64,000 nucleotides of DNA, taken from Paenibacillus lactis (GTDB lineage Bacteria; Bacillota; Bacilli; Paenibacillales; Paenibacillaceae). The stretch lies in assembly GCF_017873605.1 (NCBI RefSeq), contig NZ_JAGGKI010000013.1, positions 1 through 64,000 of the forward strand. The letters run 5' to 3'. Of this stretch, positions 7,893 through 16,978 are shown one piece after another. Below the pieces are notes generated by a model. The model worked only from the letters and a program-made list of their open reading frames with translations, was not told where the DNA came from and ran no database searches. A program made the translations under genes and the position numbers. The first letter of the stretch is position 1; the number at the start of each line of letters is the position of its first letter.

Positions 7893-9125
7893 TTAAAATG
7901 CCCAATTTCCTTTCAGAAACACAGGCTCTTCACGTCCATCCTCGGTAATGCCGTAGATATCCATTTCGGCCGAGCCGATCATGAAATCCACATGGGTAAC
8001 GCTCGTGTTCAGGCCCTTCTGAGCGAGCTGCTCTTGATTCATGTCTTTACCGCCCTCGAGGCAGAAGGCATATGCGCTTCCTAAGGCGAGGTGATTGGAG
8101 GCATTTTCATCGAACAGGGTATTGTAGTATAAAATGTTGGACTCGGAGATTGGGGACTGGTGGGGTACCAGCGCGACTTCGCCAAGATAACGGGCACCTT
8201 CGTCCATGTTCAGGAGACGTTCCAGTGTTTCGTAGCCCTGCTCTGCCGTGAAGCTGACAACCTTGCCGTTCTCAAAGGTAAGCGAGAAGTTGTCCACGAT
8301 ATTGCCGGCATAACTCAATGGCTTCGTGCTTGCGACCGTCCCGTTGACACCGGTCTTCAGCGGCGCTGTAAACACTTCTTCCGTCGGCATATTCGCAACA
8401 AAGGAATGGCCGCGCTCATTGATGCTGTCGCCTTGCGCCCAAATATGACCCTCCGGCAGTTCAATGGTGAGATCCGTACCCGGCGCGACGTAATGGAGCT
8501 TCTTGTACCTCTTAGCATTCAGCACGGAGGACTTTTGCTCCAGCACAGCCAAATGCTTGTTCCAAGCTTCTACAGGATTCTCCTGGTCCACGCGGACCGT
8601 ATGGAAGATGGCATCCCACAGCTTCTGTACTTGCTCCGATTCAGGAACATCCGGGAAAACTGCGGCTGCCCATGCTGGCGACGGAATCGCGATCAAACAC
8701 CAGCTGAATTTATCAGCTTGCTGGTAAGCACGGTATTTCTTCATTGCCTCGCCGCGAGTTTTGTAGAAATTCGCGATTCGCTGCGGGTCAATTCCGCTCA
8801 GCAGGTCCGGATTCTCCGACAGCACGTGCAGAATAGCGGCACCGTTCTCGACAAGCTCCGTCAGCTCCCCCGCATACCATTTTGGCGCTTCGGTGAACAC
8901 GTCATCGGCTGCCTTCTCGAATTGTAGACGAGTGATGGCTTCATCGTTCCACATGATCTTTACCAGGCGCGCACCTGCTTCATATGCCTTCTCGGCAATC
9001 AAACGGGTAAAATCGGCGGCTTCTACAGGGGCATGCACGACCAAAGTTTGCCCTTCCTGTATGTTAACCCCAACCTTTACGGCCAGCTCGGCATACTTGT
9101 GGAGTGATGTATTCAAATCGGACAT
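7893..9125 (-). CDS. M29 family aminopeptidase, second copy
   Basis: 410 aa, sharing most of its length with the neighbouring copy, for example the LTIELPEGHIWAQ block, NMPTEEVFTAPLKTGVNGT, LSYAGNIVDNFSL, FDENASNHLALGSAYAF and THVDFMIGS. The proposed start at 9125 follows GGAGGGTACC; the open frame to 9374 overlaps a divergent promoter region and is not used. Metal-binding Glu, His and Asp positions appear kept in both copies, so both are probably active. They may differ in peptide preference. Confidence 0.93.
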   Translation of the reverse strand: MSDLNTSLHKYAELAVKVGVNIQEGQTLVVHAPVEAADFTRLIAEKAYEAGARLVKIMWNDEAITRLQFEKAADDVFTEAPKWYAGELTELVENGAAILHVLSENPDLLSGIDPQRIANFYKTRGEAMKKYRAYQQADKFSWCLIAIPSPAWAAAVFPDVPESEQVQKLWDAIFHTVRVDQENPVEAWNKHLAVLEQKSSVLNAKRYKKLHYVAPGTDLTIELPEGHIWAQGDSINERGHSFVANMPTEEVFTAPLKTGVNGTVASTKPLSYAGNIVDNFSLTFENGKVVSFTAEQGYETLERLLNMDEGARYLGEVALVPHQSPISESNILYYNTLFDENASNHLALGSAYAFCLEGGKDMNQEQLAQKGLNTSVTHVDFMIGSAEMDIYGITEDGREEPVFLKGNWAF

Positions 9126-9164
9126 TTGGTACCCTCCATTGCGAAAATTAATTTTAACACTCAT

Positions 9165-9194
9165 ATTATATACTAGACCAAGCATCATATGAAA
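9165..9194 (-). promoter_or_regulatory. Putative SigA promoter of the second M29 gene
   Basis: On the minus strand TTTCAT (9189-9194), 18 bp, then a perfect TATAAT (9165-9170), about 40 bp before the ATG at 9125. Confidence 0.5.
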
Positions 9195-9277
9195 AACAAT
9201 AATCAGGAGCAAATAAAAGTGATATACTAAAATTCTATGATGAGTCATCATCGGATAACCGAAGGAGAGTGAAACAC

Positions 9278-9562
9278 ATGTCACAAGTCCGGATTGAACG
9301 TGCGGACATGAAACGTGATGAAGAGGATCAATTCGTGGGATACACCGTGTTTTCCATAGATGGACATGCAGCATCCTATGAGATTACATTCCTGAGCAAG
9401 AACGGCCGGGATTGGGATTACAGCCTGAACTTTGCGGCCGAGCCCGGGCTTGAAGAGCAATTCCTGCAGGTGGATGAACGTCTTGAAGAGGACGACGAGC
9501 TTTTTGACGATCTGTTGGATGCTGCGATTGATGCGGGCAATTTCGATGACGCATCGGAATGA
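9278..9562 (+). CDS. Small acidic protein of unknown function
   Basis: 94 aa, strongly acidic in its second half (ERLEEDDELFDDLLDAAID). The first half looks like a small beta-sheet fold (GYTVFSIDGHAASYEITFLS; DWDYSLNFAAEPG). The ATG at 9278 lies 10 nt after GAAGGAG; a GTG at 9269 is too close to that site. No signal peptide or Cys. It is transcribed alone, divergent from an aminopeptidase, and has a terminator. No family recognised. Confidence 0.75.
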   Translation: MSQVRIERADMKRDEEDQFVGYTVFSIDGHAASYEITFLSKNGRDWDYSLNFAAEPGLEEQFLQVDERLEEDDELFDDLLDAAIDAGNFDDASE

Positions 9563-9624
9563 AGCATTGCCGTTCCCGGGTAATTCACCGTTAGTCGTTT
9601 GAAATTCTTGACGATGAGAAACAA

Positions 9625-9670
9625 CAAACCGTACACTTCCGGTTCATGAGGAGGCGTACGGTTTGTTTTT
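9625..9670 (+). terminator. Terminator after the acidic protein gene
   Basis: CAAACCGTAC pairs with GTACGGTTTG over a 21-nt loop, followed by TTTTT. Confidence 0.75.
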
Positions 9671-9701
9671 CGCGTGTACGAAGGCAAATGACTTCAGCCG
9701 T

Positions 9702-11054
9702 CTAACCGATTGTGATACGGCCTTCCGGGTGCCGGTACAGCTCTTTACTGTTCTTTCTGCTGATCGCATACGCCAGTGTCAGCGGCCCAAGACGGCCCAG
9801 GAACATGAGTAATGCGATCGTGATTTTTCCGATCCCGGACAGCTCGCCGGTGAGGCCCATGGATAATCCGACGGTACCGAATGCCGAGACGGCTTCGAAC
9901 AATATTCGCAGAAATTCGCCGGATTCGGTGATGGACAGGAACATTGAAGCACCGACAAGGAGCAGCAGGGACAGAATGGTTAGCGTAACGGAACGGTAAA
10001 CAACGGCTTGCGAAATTCGGTGCCGGTAGAGGACCACATCTCGTTTCCCCTGAATCATCGTAATGACCGCGCCGATCAGAACCGCAAACGTTGTTACTTT
10101 GATGCCTCCGCCGGTTGAACCCGGGGCAGCTCCAATGAACATGAGCAAGATCATGAAGAATTGGGTCGACTGCTCCAAGCTTGCAATATCGAGCGTGCTC
10201 ACGCCACCTGAGCGCGGCGTAATGGACTGAAAGATGGCGGCCATCCATTTCGCCGGGTACGATAACGGACCAAGTGTCTTCGTATTATGATATTCCAGCA
10301 CGAAAATCATGAGGGCTCCGATGACGATCAGGAGCGAAGTGACGGTCAATACCACCTTGGAATGCAGCGACAGCTTCCGGCACTTCGGATATTCAATCAG
10401 GTCGAAAATGACGATAAACCCGATGCCTCCGAGAAAAATCAGCACCATCAATACAATATTGACGAACGGATCTGTCACGTAGCTGGCAAACCCGGCAAAG
10501 GGTCCGTGAATTTGGCTCATGAGATCAAATCCGGCATTATTGAATATGGAAATACTTTGAAATATACCGAAATAGGCAGCCTCGGATAGCGGCATCATCG
10601 ATGAGAACCGCAGTGTCAGCAGGAGAGCGCCGGTGCCTTCGATGATCAAGGTGTAGATCAGAACCCGGCGAATCAGATCGACGATACCCTGGATTTGATA
10701 TTGTCCCATGGCCTCTTGAAGAATCATTCTTTCCCTCAGCGAGATTCGCCGGTTGAACATCAGGGCGACCCAGGTTGCAGAGGTCATGAATCCCAAGCCT
10801 CCAAGCTGAATCAGCAGAAGCATGACGACTTGTCCGAATCCGGACCAGTGCAAGCCGGTGTCTACGACCGCCAGGCCGGTTACGCTGATGGAGGATACGG
10901 CCGTAAAGAAAGCATCGATGATGGGCGTCGATGTTCCGTCTGCCGTTGAAATTGGAAGCTTAAGTAAAAACGTACCCAACAAGGTGATCGCCGCAAACCC
11001 GATCGCAAGAAATTTTGGCGGGGTCATTTGGTTTCGCAGATCTTTCTTTTTCAT
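9702..11054 (-). CDS. KtrB/TrkH-type potassium uptake channel subunit
   Basis: 450 aa integral membrane protein of the Trk/Ktr/HKT superfamily. All four pore-loop filter segments are present: SVTGLAVV, NNAGFDL, TPRSGGVS and FGTVGLS. The intramembrane gate stretch GAAPGSTGGGIK lies after the third loop, as in KtrB. Ktr systems take up potassium with a cytoplasmic KtrA/KtrC RCK subunit. No such subunit is adjacent, which resembles the unlinked ktrC and ktrD genes of B. subtilis. The gene is alone and divergent from an EamA transporter. Confidence 0.92.
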   Translation of the reverse strand: MKKKDLRNQMTPPKFLAIGFAAITLLGTFLLKLPISTADGTSTPIIDAFFTAVSSISVTGLAVVDTGLHWSGFGQVVMLLLIQLGGLGFMTSATWVALMFNRRISLRERMILQEAMGQYQIQGIVDLIRRVLIYTLIIEGTGALLLTLRFSSMMPLSEAAYFGIFQSISIFNNAGFDLMSQIHGPFAGFASYVTDPFVNIVLMVLIFLGGIGFIVIFDLIEYPKCRKLSLHSKVVLTVTSLLIVIGALMIFVLEYHNTKTLGPLSYPAKWMAAIFQSITPRSGGVSTLDIASLEQSTQFFMILLMFIGAAPGSTGGGIKVTTFAVLIGAVITMIQGKRDVVLYRHRISQAVVYRSVTLTILSLLLLVGASMFLSITESGEFLRILFEAVSAFGTVGLSMGLTGELSGIGKITIALLMFLGRLGPLTLAYAISRKNSKELYRHPEGRITIG

Positions 11055-11133
11055 TCCCTTTTGATCCTTTGCATGTAAAATAATATTGAAATCTTTCTCT
11101 AATATAACACGAAAGGTGAATCATACAACTAAC

Positions 11134-12051
11134 ATGAAGGCAGACAGAGCACCTATCCCCGTATTCATCCCTTTATTTATAGGCATTATTGCCATTTCAT
11201 TCTCTTCCATTTTTGTGAAATGGTCCGACAGTCCTGTATCCGTCCAGGCCATGTACCGCCTGATGATCACAGCGATCATGATGCTGCCCTTTGCGGGCAA
11301 GTATGCGGGCGATGCCAGATCGTTAAAGCGCTCGGAATGGGGGCTCTTGGCTCTCTCTGCTGCGATGCTGGCCCTTCATTTTCTATTGTGGATGGGCTCC
11401 TTGCAGTGGACCAGCGTCGCGAGTTCCACGATCATTTTAGCGCTTCAGCCGGTATTTGTCATGATTGGAGCGTACTTATGGTTCAAGGAGAGAACCTCGC
11501 TCGGAGCGCTGTTTGGGATGTCGATTGCATTCCTGGGCGTATTTCTGCTGATCGGCAGCAGCGGCTTCGGCGGACAGGAAGGACATTTCAAAGGCGATCT
11601 CATGTCTCTTCTCGGTACGGCTGCCGTTGCGGTCCATATGCTGCTCGGACAGCTTCTTCTAAGACGTCTTCCTTCCTTTCTGTACAGCTGGCTCGTGTTT
11701 GTGATGGCGTCACTGATTCTGGCCGTCTATAACCAGATTCAAGGCTATTCCTTTACCGGATACTCGGGCAGGGAGTGGGGAATCTTCCTGCTGCTTGCCA
11801 TCGTGCCCACGGTCTTCGGGCATTTGCTGTTCAATTGGCTGATGAAGTTTGCATCGGCTTCAACCGTGTCCATGAGCGTGCTGGGGGAGCCGGTTGGAGC
11901 AAGCGTGCTGGCTTTTCTTATCCTTCACGAAACGATGTATCCGCTGCAGGCTGCCGGCGGAGCGCTTGTGCTGCTGGGGCTTATTCTGTTTTTGCGGGTC
12001 GGAGCATCCCCTAAGCGTCCGAAAGAGTTTGAGCAGAAGGGAGCGGCTTAA
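11134..12051 (+). CDS. EamA/DMT family transporter
   Basis: 305 aa with about ten hydrophobic segments arranged as two EamA repeats (the first from FIPLFIGIIAISFSSIFVKW, the second from LMSLLGTAAVAVHMLLGQLL). Typical family stretches are SSTIILALQPVFV and SVLGEPVGASVLAFLILHE. Members export metabolites or amino acids. The start is uncertain: ATG at 11134 places the first helix at a normal distance, but in-frame GTG at 11116 and TTG at 11086 are possible and no strong ribosome binding site singles one out. The substrate cannot be inferred. Confidence 0.85.
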   Translation: MKADRAPIPVFIPLFIGIIAISFSSIFVKWSDSPVSVQAMYRLMITAIMMLPFAGKYAGDARSLKRSEWGLLALSAAMLALHFLLWMGSLQWTSVASSTIILALQPVFVMIGAYLWFKERTSLGALFGMSIAFLGVFLLIGSSGFGGQEGHFKGDLMSLLGTAAVAVHMLLGQLLLRRLPSFLYSWLVFVMASLILAVYNQIQGYSFTGYSGREWGIFLLLAIVPTVFGHLLFNWLMKFASASTVSMSVLGEPVGASVLAFLILHETMYPLQAAGGALVLLGLILFLRVGASPKRPKEFEQKGAA

Positions 12052-12171
12052 AAGCGCTTCGCCTCTTGCTGCCGACTAGTTACGCGTGTAATGGCGCACA
12101 CTGAGATTATATTGCCCGATGCCATATATTTGTTCGCAGGGGCTGCGGACGGTCAAAGGAGAATCTTGCGT

Positions 12172-13307
12172 GTGAAAGCTGTTACCTATCAAGGCCGGCA
12201 TAACATCAAAGTCAAAGAAGTGAAGGATGCATCGCTTCTACGCAGGGATGACATCGTGATCCGGGTTACAACGACGGCCATATGCGGCTCGGATTTGCAT
12301 TTGTACAATGGCGAGCTCAGACAGATGACCGATGATTATATTATCGGGCATGAACCGATGGGCATTGTTGAAGAGATCGGGCCCGAAGTCGGCAAAGTGA
12401 AAAAAGGGGACCGCGTCGTCATCCCGTTCGTCGTCTCTTGCGGGAAGTGCCTGTACTGCCTGAACCAAATGGAAAGCCAATGCGATTATGCCAATGACGC
12501 GAGGGACACCGGAGGCTTCTTCGGCTACAGCAGCGCTTTTGGCGGTTTTCAGGGCGCGCAGGCTGAGCTTCTGCGGGTCCCCTACGGAAACTTCATGCCA
12601 TTTGTCATCCCGCCGAGCGCCGAAATCGAGGATGAGAAGCTGCTGATGCTGTCCGACGCGCTGCCGACGGCTCTATGGAGCGTGGAGAATGCCGGCGTGA
12701 AGCCAGGCGATACGGTTGTAGTCCTTGGAAGCGGCCCTATCGGTTTGTTAACCCAGAAGTTTGCCTGGCTCAAAGGCGCCGAGCGTGTCATTGCCATTGA
12801 CCATGTAGATTACCGACTTGAGCATGCCAAACGGACGAACCTTGTGGAAACCTACAATTTTCAAAGCTTCAAGGAGATCGAAGGGTATATCCGGGAAATT
12901 ACCAAGGGCGGGGCCAGAATTGTCATCGACTGCGTTGGTTTGGATGCCAAACGGACGGGCTGGAGATGGTAGGCACGTTGATGATGGTGCAGGGAGGGTC
13001 ACTCGGAGCATTCCGGATGGCAGCCGGCATGGTCCGCAAATTCGGGACGATTCAGCTGACCGGGATTTACGGGCTGAAGTATAGCGCATTCCCGCTTGGT
13101 CAGCTGTTCGAACGGAATATTACCCTGAAGATGGGGTTGGCTCCCGTGACTCACTACATTCCGGTGATCTATCAGATGCTGAAGGACGGAATCGTCGACC
13201 CTTCGGATATCATTACGCACCGGCTGCCAATTGATAAAGCTCCGCATGCGTATGACATTTTCAATGAGCGCAAGGACGGATGCATTAAAGTCCTATTAAA
13301 GCCTTGA
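12172..13307 (+). pseudogene. Zinc-dependent alcohol dehydrogenase, frameshifted
   Basis: Two overlapping frames together make one medium-chain dehydrogenase. The first gives TTTAICGSDLHLY (catalytic Zn Cys), GHEPMG, the structural-zinc cluster CGKCLYCLNQMESQC, and the NAD-binding VVLGSGPIGLL. It ends at TAG (12970) just after IDCVGLDAKRTG. The second frame continues from LEMVGTLMMVQGGSLGAF to DGCIKVLLKP at 13307. Family alignment places the break near 12958, where one base appears missing. The start GTG at 12172 has AAAGGAG about 9 nt upstream. The gene is either a recent pseudogene or carries a sequencing error. Confidence 0.85.
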
Positions 13308-13429
13308 CGGTGCGAGACCTGCGGGACCGGAGGACCAAAGGATATAGAAGATTTGAAAATGCTGCGTTTCGACAGATTCCCAATCTGATCGAAGCGCTTT
13401 TTTGTGCGAAGCGAAAAGAAACAAGGCCG

Positions 13430-13457
13430 TTGACAGAATGTTTGGAAGTATTATAGT
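13430..13457 (+). promoter_or_regulatory. SigA promoter of azlCD
   Basis: A perfect TTGACA (13430-13435), 16 bp, then TATAGT (13452-13457). The azlC start lies 41 bp downstream. Confidence 0.75.
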
Positions 13458-13497
13458 TATTAGAAAAAGAAATGGGAGTAGGGGAGGGATCACCAAC

Positions 13498-14223
13498 ATG
13501 AGCATCAGATACAGCGAGCTCACGCCGGATGCGGCAGAGCACTCGTTTCTGCAGGGGGTTAAAGACTGTATTCCGACCTTGCTCGGATATTTAAGCATCG
13601 GCTTTGCAGCGGGGGTCGTTGAGCGCACGGCAGGCTTCAGCCTGCTTGAGATTGCGCTGATATCGCTCCTGCTGTATGCAGGTTCAGGACAATTTATCGC
13701 GGCCGGCATGGTTGCCGCAGCTAGTCCGGTCATCTCGATTATCGTGACCATTTTTTTTGTGAATGCGAGGCATTTTCTCCTTAGCGCGGCCCTAGCGCCC
13801 TATTTCAAAGGCTTGTCGCTAGGAAAGAGCTTCTTCATCGGATCCCTGCTGACAGATGAAACCTTCGGAGTGGCATCGGCGAAGGCGGTCGAGGAGAAGA
13901 GACTGGGTTATAAGTGGATGGTCGGGCTTAATATAACCGCTTATCTGTTCTGGTGCGCAGCGAACGTTGCTGGTGGACTGGTCGGAGAGTGGATACCGGA
14001 TCCGGAGCGGTACGGGCTGGATTTCGCGTTGCCAGGCATGTTCATCGGCCTTCTGGCGCTGCAGCTGATCAGTCGCAAGAAGTATAAGCTGGATTTGCTG
14101 GTTGTTGTCGTTTCAGTGATTGCCGTCATGGCAGCAAGCACAATCGTGCCTGGCAGCGCTGCGGTAATTATCGCGATTATGGCCGCGGCTACGGCGGGAT
14201 TGGCGGTGGAACGATGGAAATAA
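13498..14223 (+). CDS. azlC: AzlC family branched-chain amino acid exporter subunit
   Basis: 241 aa, the large subunit of a two-component AzlCD (BrnFE-type) exporter of branched-chain or related amino acids. Characteristic stretches are GVKDCIPTLLGYLSIGFAAG, LLLYAGSGQFIAAGM, VNARHFLLSAALAPY and TDETFGVASA. About seven to eight membrane segments are visible. The start at 13498 follows a GGGGAGGG site. The 3' end overlaps azlD by 10 bp, so the two proteins are made together. Confidence 0.92.
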   Translation: MSIRYSELTPDAAEHSFLQGVKDCIPTLLGYLSIGFAAGVVERTAGFSLLEIALISLLLYAGSGQFIAAGMVAAASPVISIIVTIFFVNARHFLLSAALAPYFKGLSLGKSFFIGSLLTDETFGVASAKAVEEKRLGYKWMVGLNITAYLFWCAANVAGGLVGEWIPDPERYGLDFALPGMFIGLLALQLISRKKYKLDLLVVVVSVIAVMAASTIVPGSAAVIIAIMAAATAGLAVERWK

Positions 14224-14540
14224 GATGGCATATCGCTCTTCTCATTATCGGCTCAGCCGTGGTAACGCTTATACCGCGTGTGCTGCCGCTTATGATTCTT
14301 AGCAAGCTCCGTATCCCCGAGTTGGCGATCCGTTGGCTCGACCATGTGCCGATCGCCGTGATGTCCGCGCTGCTTGCCTCAGAGCTGCTGCTTTCGGACG
14401 GCCGGGTTGATCCCGGCAGCCATTTGCTTGAGCTGATCGCCGCTGTGCCTGCTTTTCTTACCGCCTTTTTGACAAAGAGCTTGTTCGCCACGGTGGTGGT
14501 CGGCATTCTATCCTTGGTAGTGCTCCGACTGATCGTTTGA
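14214..14540 (+). CDS. azlD: AzlD domain protein, small subunit of the amino acid exporter
   Basis: 108 aa with about four membrane segments. AzlD signatures are visible in TLIPRVLPLMILSKLRIPE and WLDHVPIAVMSALLASELL. It pairs with the overlapping upstream azlC to form the exporter. The operon ends at the hairpin at 14563-14611. Confidence 0.92.
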   Translation: MEIRWHIALLIIGSAVVTLIPRVLPLMILSKLRIPELAIRWLDHVPIAVMSALLASELLLSDGRVDPGSHLLELIAAVPAFLTAFLTKSLFATVVVGILSLVVLRLIV

Positions 14541-14562
14541 TATCAAGCGCTCACCAAGTCAC

Positions 14563-14611
14563 AACAGCTATTCTTGTCTGCCGGACAGCAGAAAGGAATA
14601 GCTGTTTTTAT
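14563..14611 (+). terminator. Terminator of azlCD
   Basis: AACAGCTATTC pairs with GAATAGCTGTT around a 22-nt insert containing a smaller CTGCCGGACAG hairpin. TTTTTAT follows. Confidence 0.8.
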
Positions 14612-14746
14612 ATGAAACAGGGATGAATTGGTCTAATGTCAGGGGACAGGGGTCCTAGCGGACAGCGGAGGCGCTGCATATGGTGTACTAACCCATGATG
14701 TGTTAACACGAGGAAAGAAACAAGGCAGAAGGAGGAGAGACGGGGG

Positions 14747-15463
14747 ATGATGCCGACGGTTACGATAGTCGTACCTTTCTATAACTGCCCGTATATACAG
14801 CAAGCACTGGATAGCGCGGTCCAACAAACGTATCCCGCGGTTGAAATCATCGTGGTGGACGACGGGTCGACGAGTCACGCAGATCTGATCGCTCCTTACA
14901 CGAACAGGGTCTACTATATGGGGAAAAGCAACGGGGGGACGGCCAGCGCCTTAAATCACGGAATTTTGCATGCTTCGGGAGAATACATTGCTTGGCTCAG
15001 CTCGGATGATCGGCTGGTTCCCCAAAAGGTCGAGCGACAGATGGCGTTCATGTTGAGCCGGGGGCTCGATATCAGCTACACTGGTTTTTCCTTAATCAAT
15101 GAGCATACCCACATGATCAAGCCCTATGAGGGAATCCCGATGGCCAGCACAGCCGATCTATGCCGCAAGTTCATCTATTCCAATCCCATCAACGGATGCA
15201 CCGTTATTGCGAAAAAAGACTGGTTCCTCCGAGTAGGCATGTTTAACGAGCATCTTCGTTACACCCATGATTACGACTTGTGGATTCGACTATTAATGAG
15301 CGGCGCGGCCTTCGGCTTCTTACCGGATATGCTTACGCTGTACCGCGTGCATTCACAAATGGGAACGCTGCGTTATAACGCGACGATTGCAAAGGAATAT
15401 GAAATGGTCAAAAACAATTATCGGGGCATTCTTGAGCATCTTGCTCGGAAGCACGGCGGATAG
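14747..15463 (+). CDS. Glycosyltransferase family 2
   Basis: 238 aa with a GT-A fold: VTIVVPFYNCPYIQQALDS at the start, nucleotide-binding VVDDGST, then NGGTASALNHGI and SSDDRL as the probable DXD-type metal site. ED-type acceptor residues are likely in YTHDYDLWIRL. No membrane segment, so it acts in the cytoplasm on a lipid- or protein-linked acceptor. The start follows GGAGGAG. It is the first gene of a co-directional set with a GT4 enzyme 11 bp downstream and a 54-aa protein after that. It probably adds sugars to a surface glycan; donor unknown. Confidence 0.9.
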   Translation: MMPTVTIVVPFYNCPYIQQALDSAVQQTYPAVEIIVVDDGSTSHADLIAPYTNRVYYMGKSNGGTASALNHGILHASGEYIAWLSSDDRLVPQKVERQMAFMLSRGLDISYTGFSLINEHTHMIKPYEGIPMASTADLCRKFIYSNPINGCTVIAKKDWFLRVGMFNEHLRYTHDYDLWIRLLMSGAAFGFLPDMLTLYRVHSQMGTLRYNATIAKEYEMVKNNYRGILEHLARKHGG

Positions 15464-15474
15464 CGGGGGATACG

Positions 15475-16701
15475 ATGAAGATTTTGCTTGCAACCCATTG
15501 GCTGGTCCCTCATGTAGGCGGCGTTTGGAACTTCATGCAGCAGCTCAAGTACCGACTCGAGCTGCTCGGTCATGAAGTCGATTTGCTTGGCAACAGTCCG
15601 GACTATAAAAAAATCCATATCGTCAACCGAGGACTGGAGCTCTCTAAAGACCACCTGGTGCCTATGCTTGAGGCCAAGCTGACTCCCCAGGCGGCGCCGG
15701 GATTGAATCAGCACTTTGCTATTCGCCATTATGAGCTCGAGCGCTATTGCATGGAACTGGCGGCAGCCTACTTCGGGCTGGAGCAATACGACTTGATCCA
15801 TACCCAGGATATTTTCTCGGCTAGATCACTGGGCCGCGTAAAGCCGAAGCGCACCCCGCTCATTTCCCATGTCCACGGTTCCGTAACACAAGAAATGACC
15901 GACTATTACCGGGATCACCCTGAAGCCGGCGTCAACGAGAGCAGCCCGGCTTGGCGTTATTTTCCGGCTGTAGAATATCATGCTGCTATGGGCTCTGACC
16001 TGATGATCACGGCAAACCAATGGTGTAAAAACATCCTGGTCCACCGGTGCGGGATCCCGGATTACCGAATCACCGTGTTTCAATACGGCCTCGATGCCGA
16101 AGCCTTCTGGGCCAAATACCGGGAAGGAAGCACACTGCGGAGACCACTCGGCAAAAAGGTCATTATCTGTCCTGCCAGACTTGTTCACGTCAAAGGAATC
16201 CACGTCCTGATCTCTGCACTTGCGATCCTCAAGCAGATGCGCAGCGATTGGGTTTGCTGGATTGCCGGGGACGGTGATCTGCGCAGCCAGCTGGAGGCGC
16301 AAACGTACTCGGCTTCCTTGCAGCATGACGTGTTCTTCCTTGGCGAGCATCATAATGTTCCGAGTCTGTTGAAGGAGGCGGATATATTCACGCATACGTG
16401 CATTCAGGACAATCAGCCGTTCTCGGTCATGGAGGCGCAGATGGCCGGTCTTCCCTCCGTCGTTTCTTCCGCAGGGGGCCTGCCCGAGATGGTTACGCAC
16501 GGCCAGACCGGCTTGATTGCCCCGGTAGGCGATCCGCTGGCAACGGCGCAGTTCTTGTATCTCTTGTTGGAGAAGGATGAGTACCGTAAACAGCTGGGGC
16601 AGAATGCGAAAGCCTTTGCGCTGCAGCATTGGTCCATGGATAAGATGATCAGCAGGATGCTGAAAATATACGAGGGCGCAATCTTGCAAAAATCGGGATA
16701 G
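15475..16701 (+). CDS. Glycosyltransferase family 4
   Basis: 408 aa, GT-B fold, retaining family. The N-terminal domain starts MKILLATHWLVPHVGGVWNF with the usual glycine-rich loop. The C-terminal nucleotide-sugar domain has RLVHVKGIHVLISAL, DVFFLGEHHNVPSLL, and the E-x7-E motif in QPFSVMEAQMAGLPSVVSSAGGLPEMV. The start follows a GGGGGATACG site 11 bp after the GT2 gene, so they are co-transcribed. It likely extends the same glycan. Substrate not predictable. Confidence 0.9.
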   Translation: MKILLATHWLVPHVGGVWNFMQQLKYRLELLGHEVDLLGNSPDYKKIHIVNRGLELSKDHLVPMLEAKLTPQAAPGLNQHFAIRHYELERYCMELAAAYFGLEQYDLIHTQDIFSARSLGRVKPKRTPLISHVHGSVTQEMTDYYRDHPEAGVNESSPAWRYFPAVEYHAAMGSDLMITANQWCKNILVHRCGIPDYRITVFQYGLDAEAFWAKYREGSTLRRPLGKKVIICPARLVHVKGIHVLISALAILKQMRSDWVCWIAGDGDLRSQLEAQTYSASLQHDVFFLGEHHNVPSLLKEADIFTHTCIQDNQPFSVMEAQMAGLPSVVSSAGGLPEMVTHGQTGLIAPVGDPLATAQFLYLLLEKDEYRKQLGQNAKAFALQHWSMDKMISRMLKIYEGAILQKSG

Positions 16702-16720
16702 AGAGGAGAAGGTGCACGGC

Positions 16721-16885
16721 ATGAACCAGCAGTCTTTTACGGTAATGAGCGATCTGTACAATCGAATCTTCGTTAATCAGGTGTCAACGCCGGAGCTGCT
16801 TGTGGATTACACGGTGTGGAACCGGATTCTTCAGTCGCTGCCTAAGGAATACAAGCTGCCGGACGAACCGGTCAATTACGTCTAG
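16721..16885 (+). CDS. Small conserved-looking protein, 54 aa
   Basis: Begins MNQQSFTVMSDLYNRIFVNQ and ends PDEPVNYV. GAGAGGAGAAGG lies 9-15 nt before the ATG, 20 bp after the GT4 gene and before a terminator, so it reads as the last gene of that operon. It has amphipathic helix character (LLVDYTVWNRILQSL), with no signal peptide or Cys. No family recognised. It could be an accessory peptide of the glycosyltransferases. Confidence 0.65.
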   Translation: MNQQSFTVMSDLYNRIFVNQVSTPELLVDYTVWNRILQSLPKEYKLPDEPVNYV

Positions 16886-16905
16886 CCATCCGCAAGAGCA
16901 ATGGA

Positions 16906-16940
16906 AAGGCAGACCATGTTGATCATGGCCTGCCTTTTAT
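16906..16940. terminator. Bidirectional terminator of the GT operon
   Basis: AAAGGCAGACCATG pairs with CATGGCCTGCCTTT with a small bulge. TTTTAT lies on the plus side. Confidence 0.75.
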
Positions 16941-16978
16941 ACTGTAAACGAAGCGAGAACGATACATAAGCTTTTTCA

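Noticed and set aside
12091..12171. Longer N-terminus of the alcohol dehydrogenase
   Set aside because: The GTG at 12172 has a good ribosome binding site and matches the family start; the upstream 27 codons do not resemble the family.
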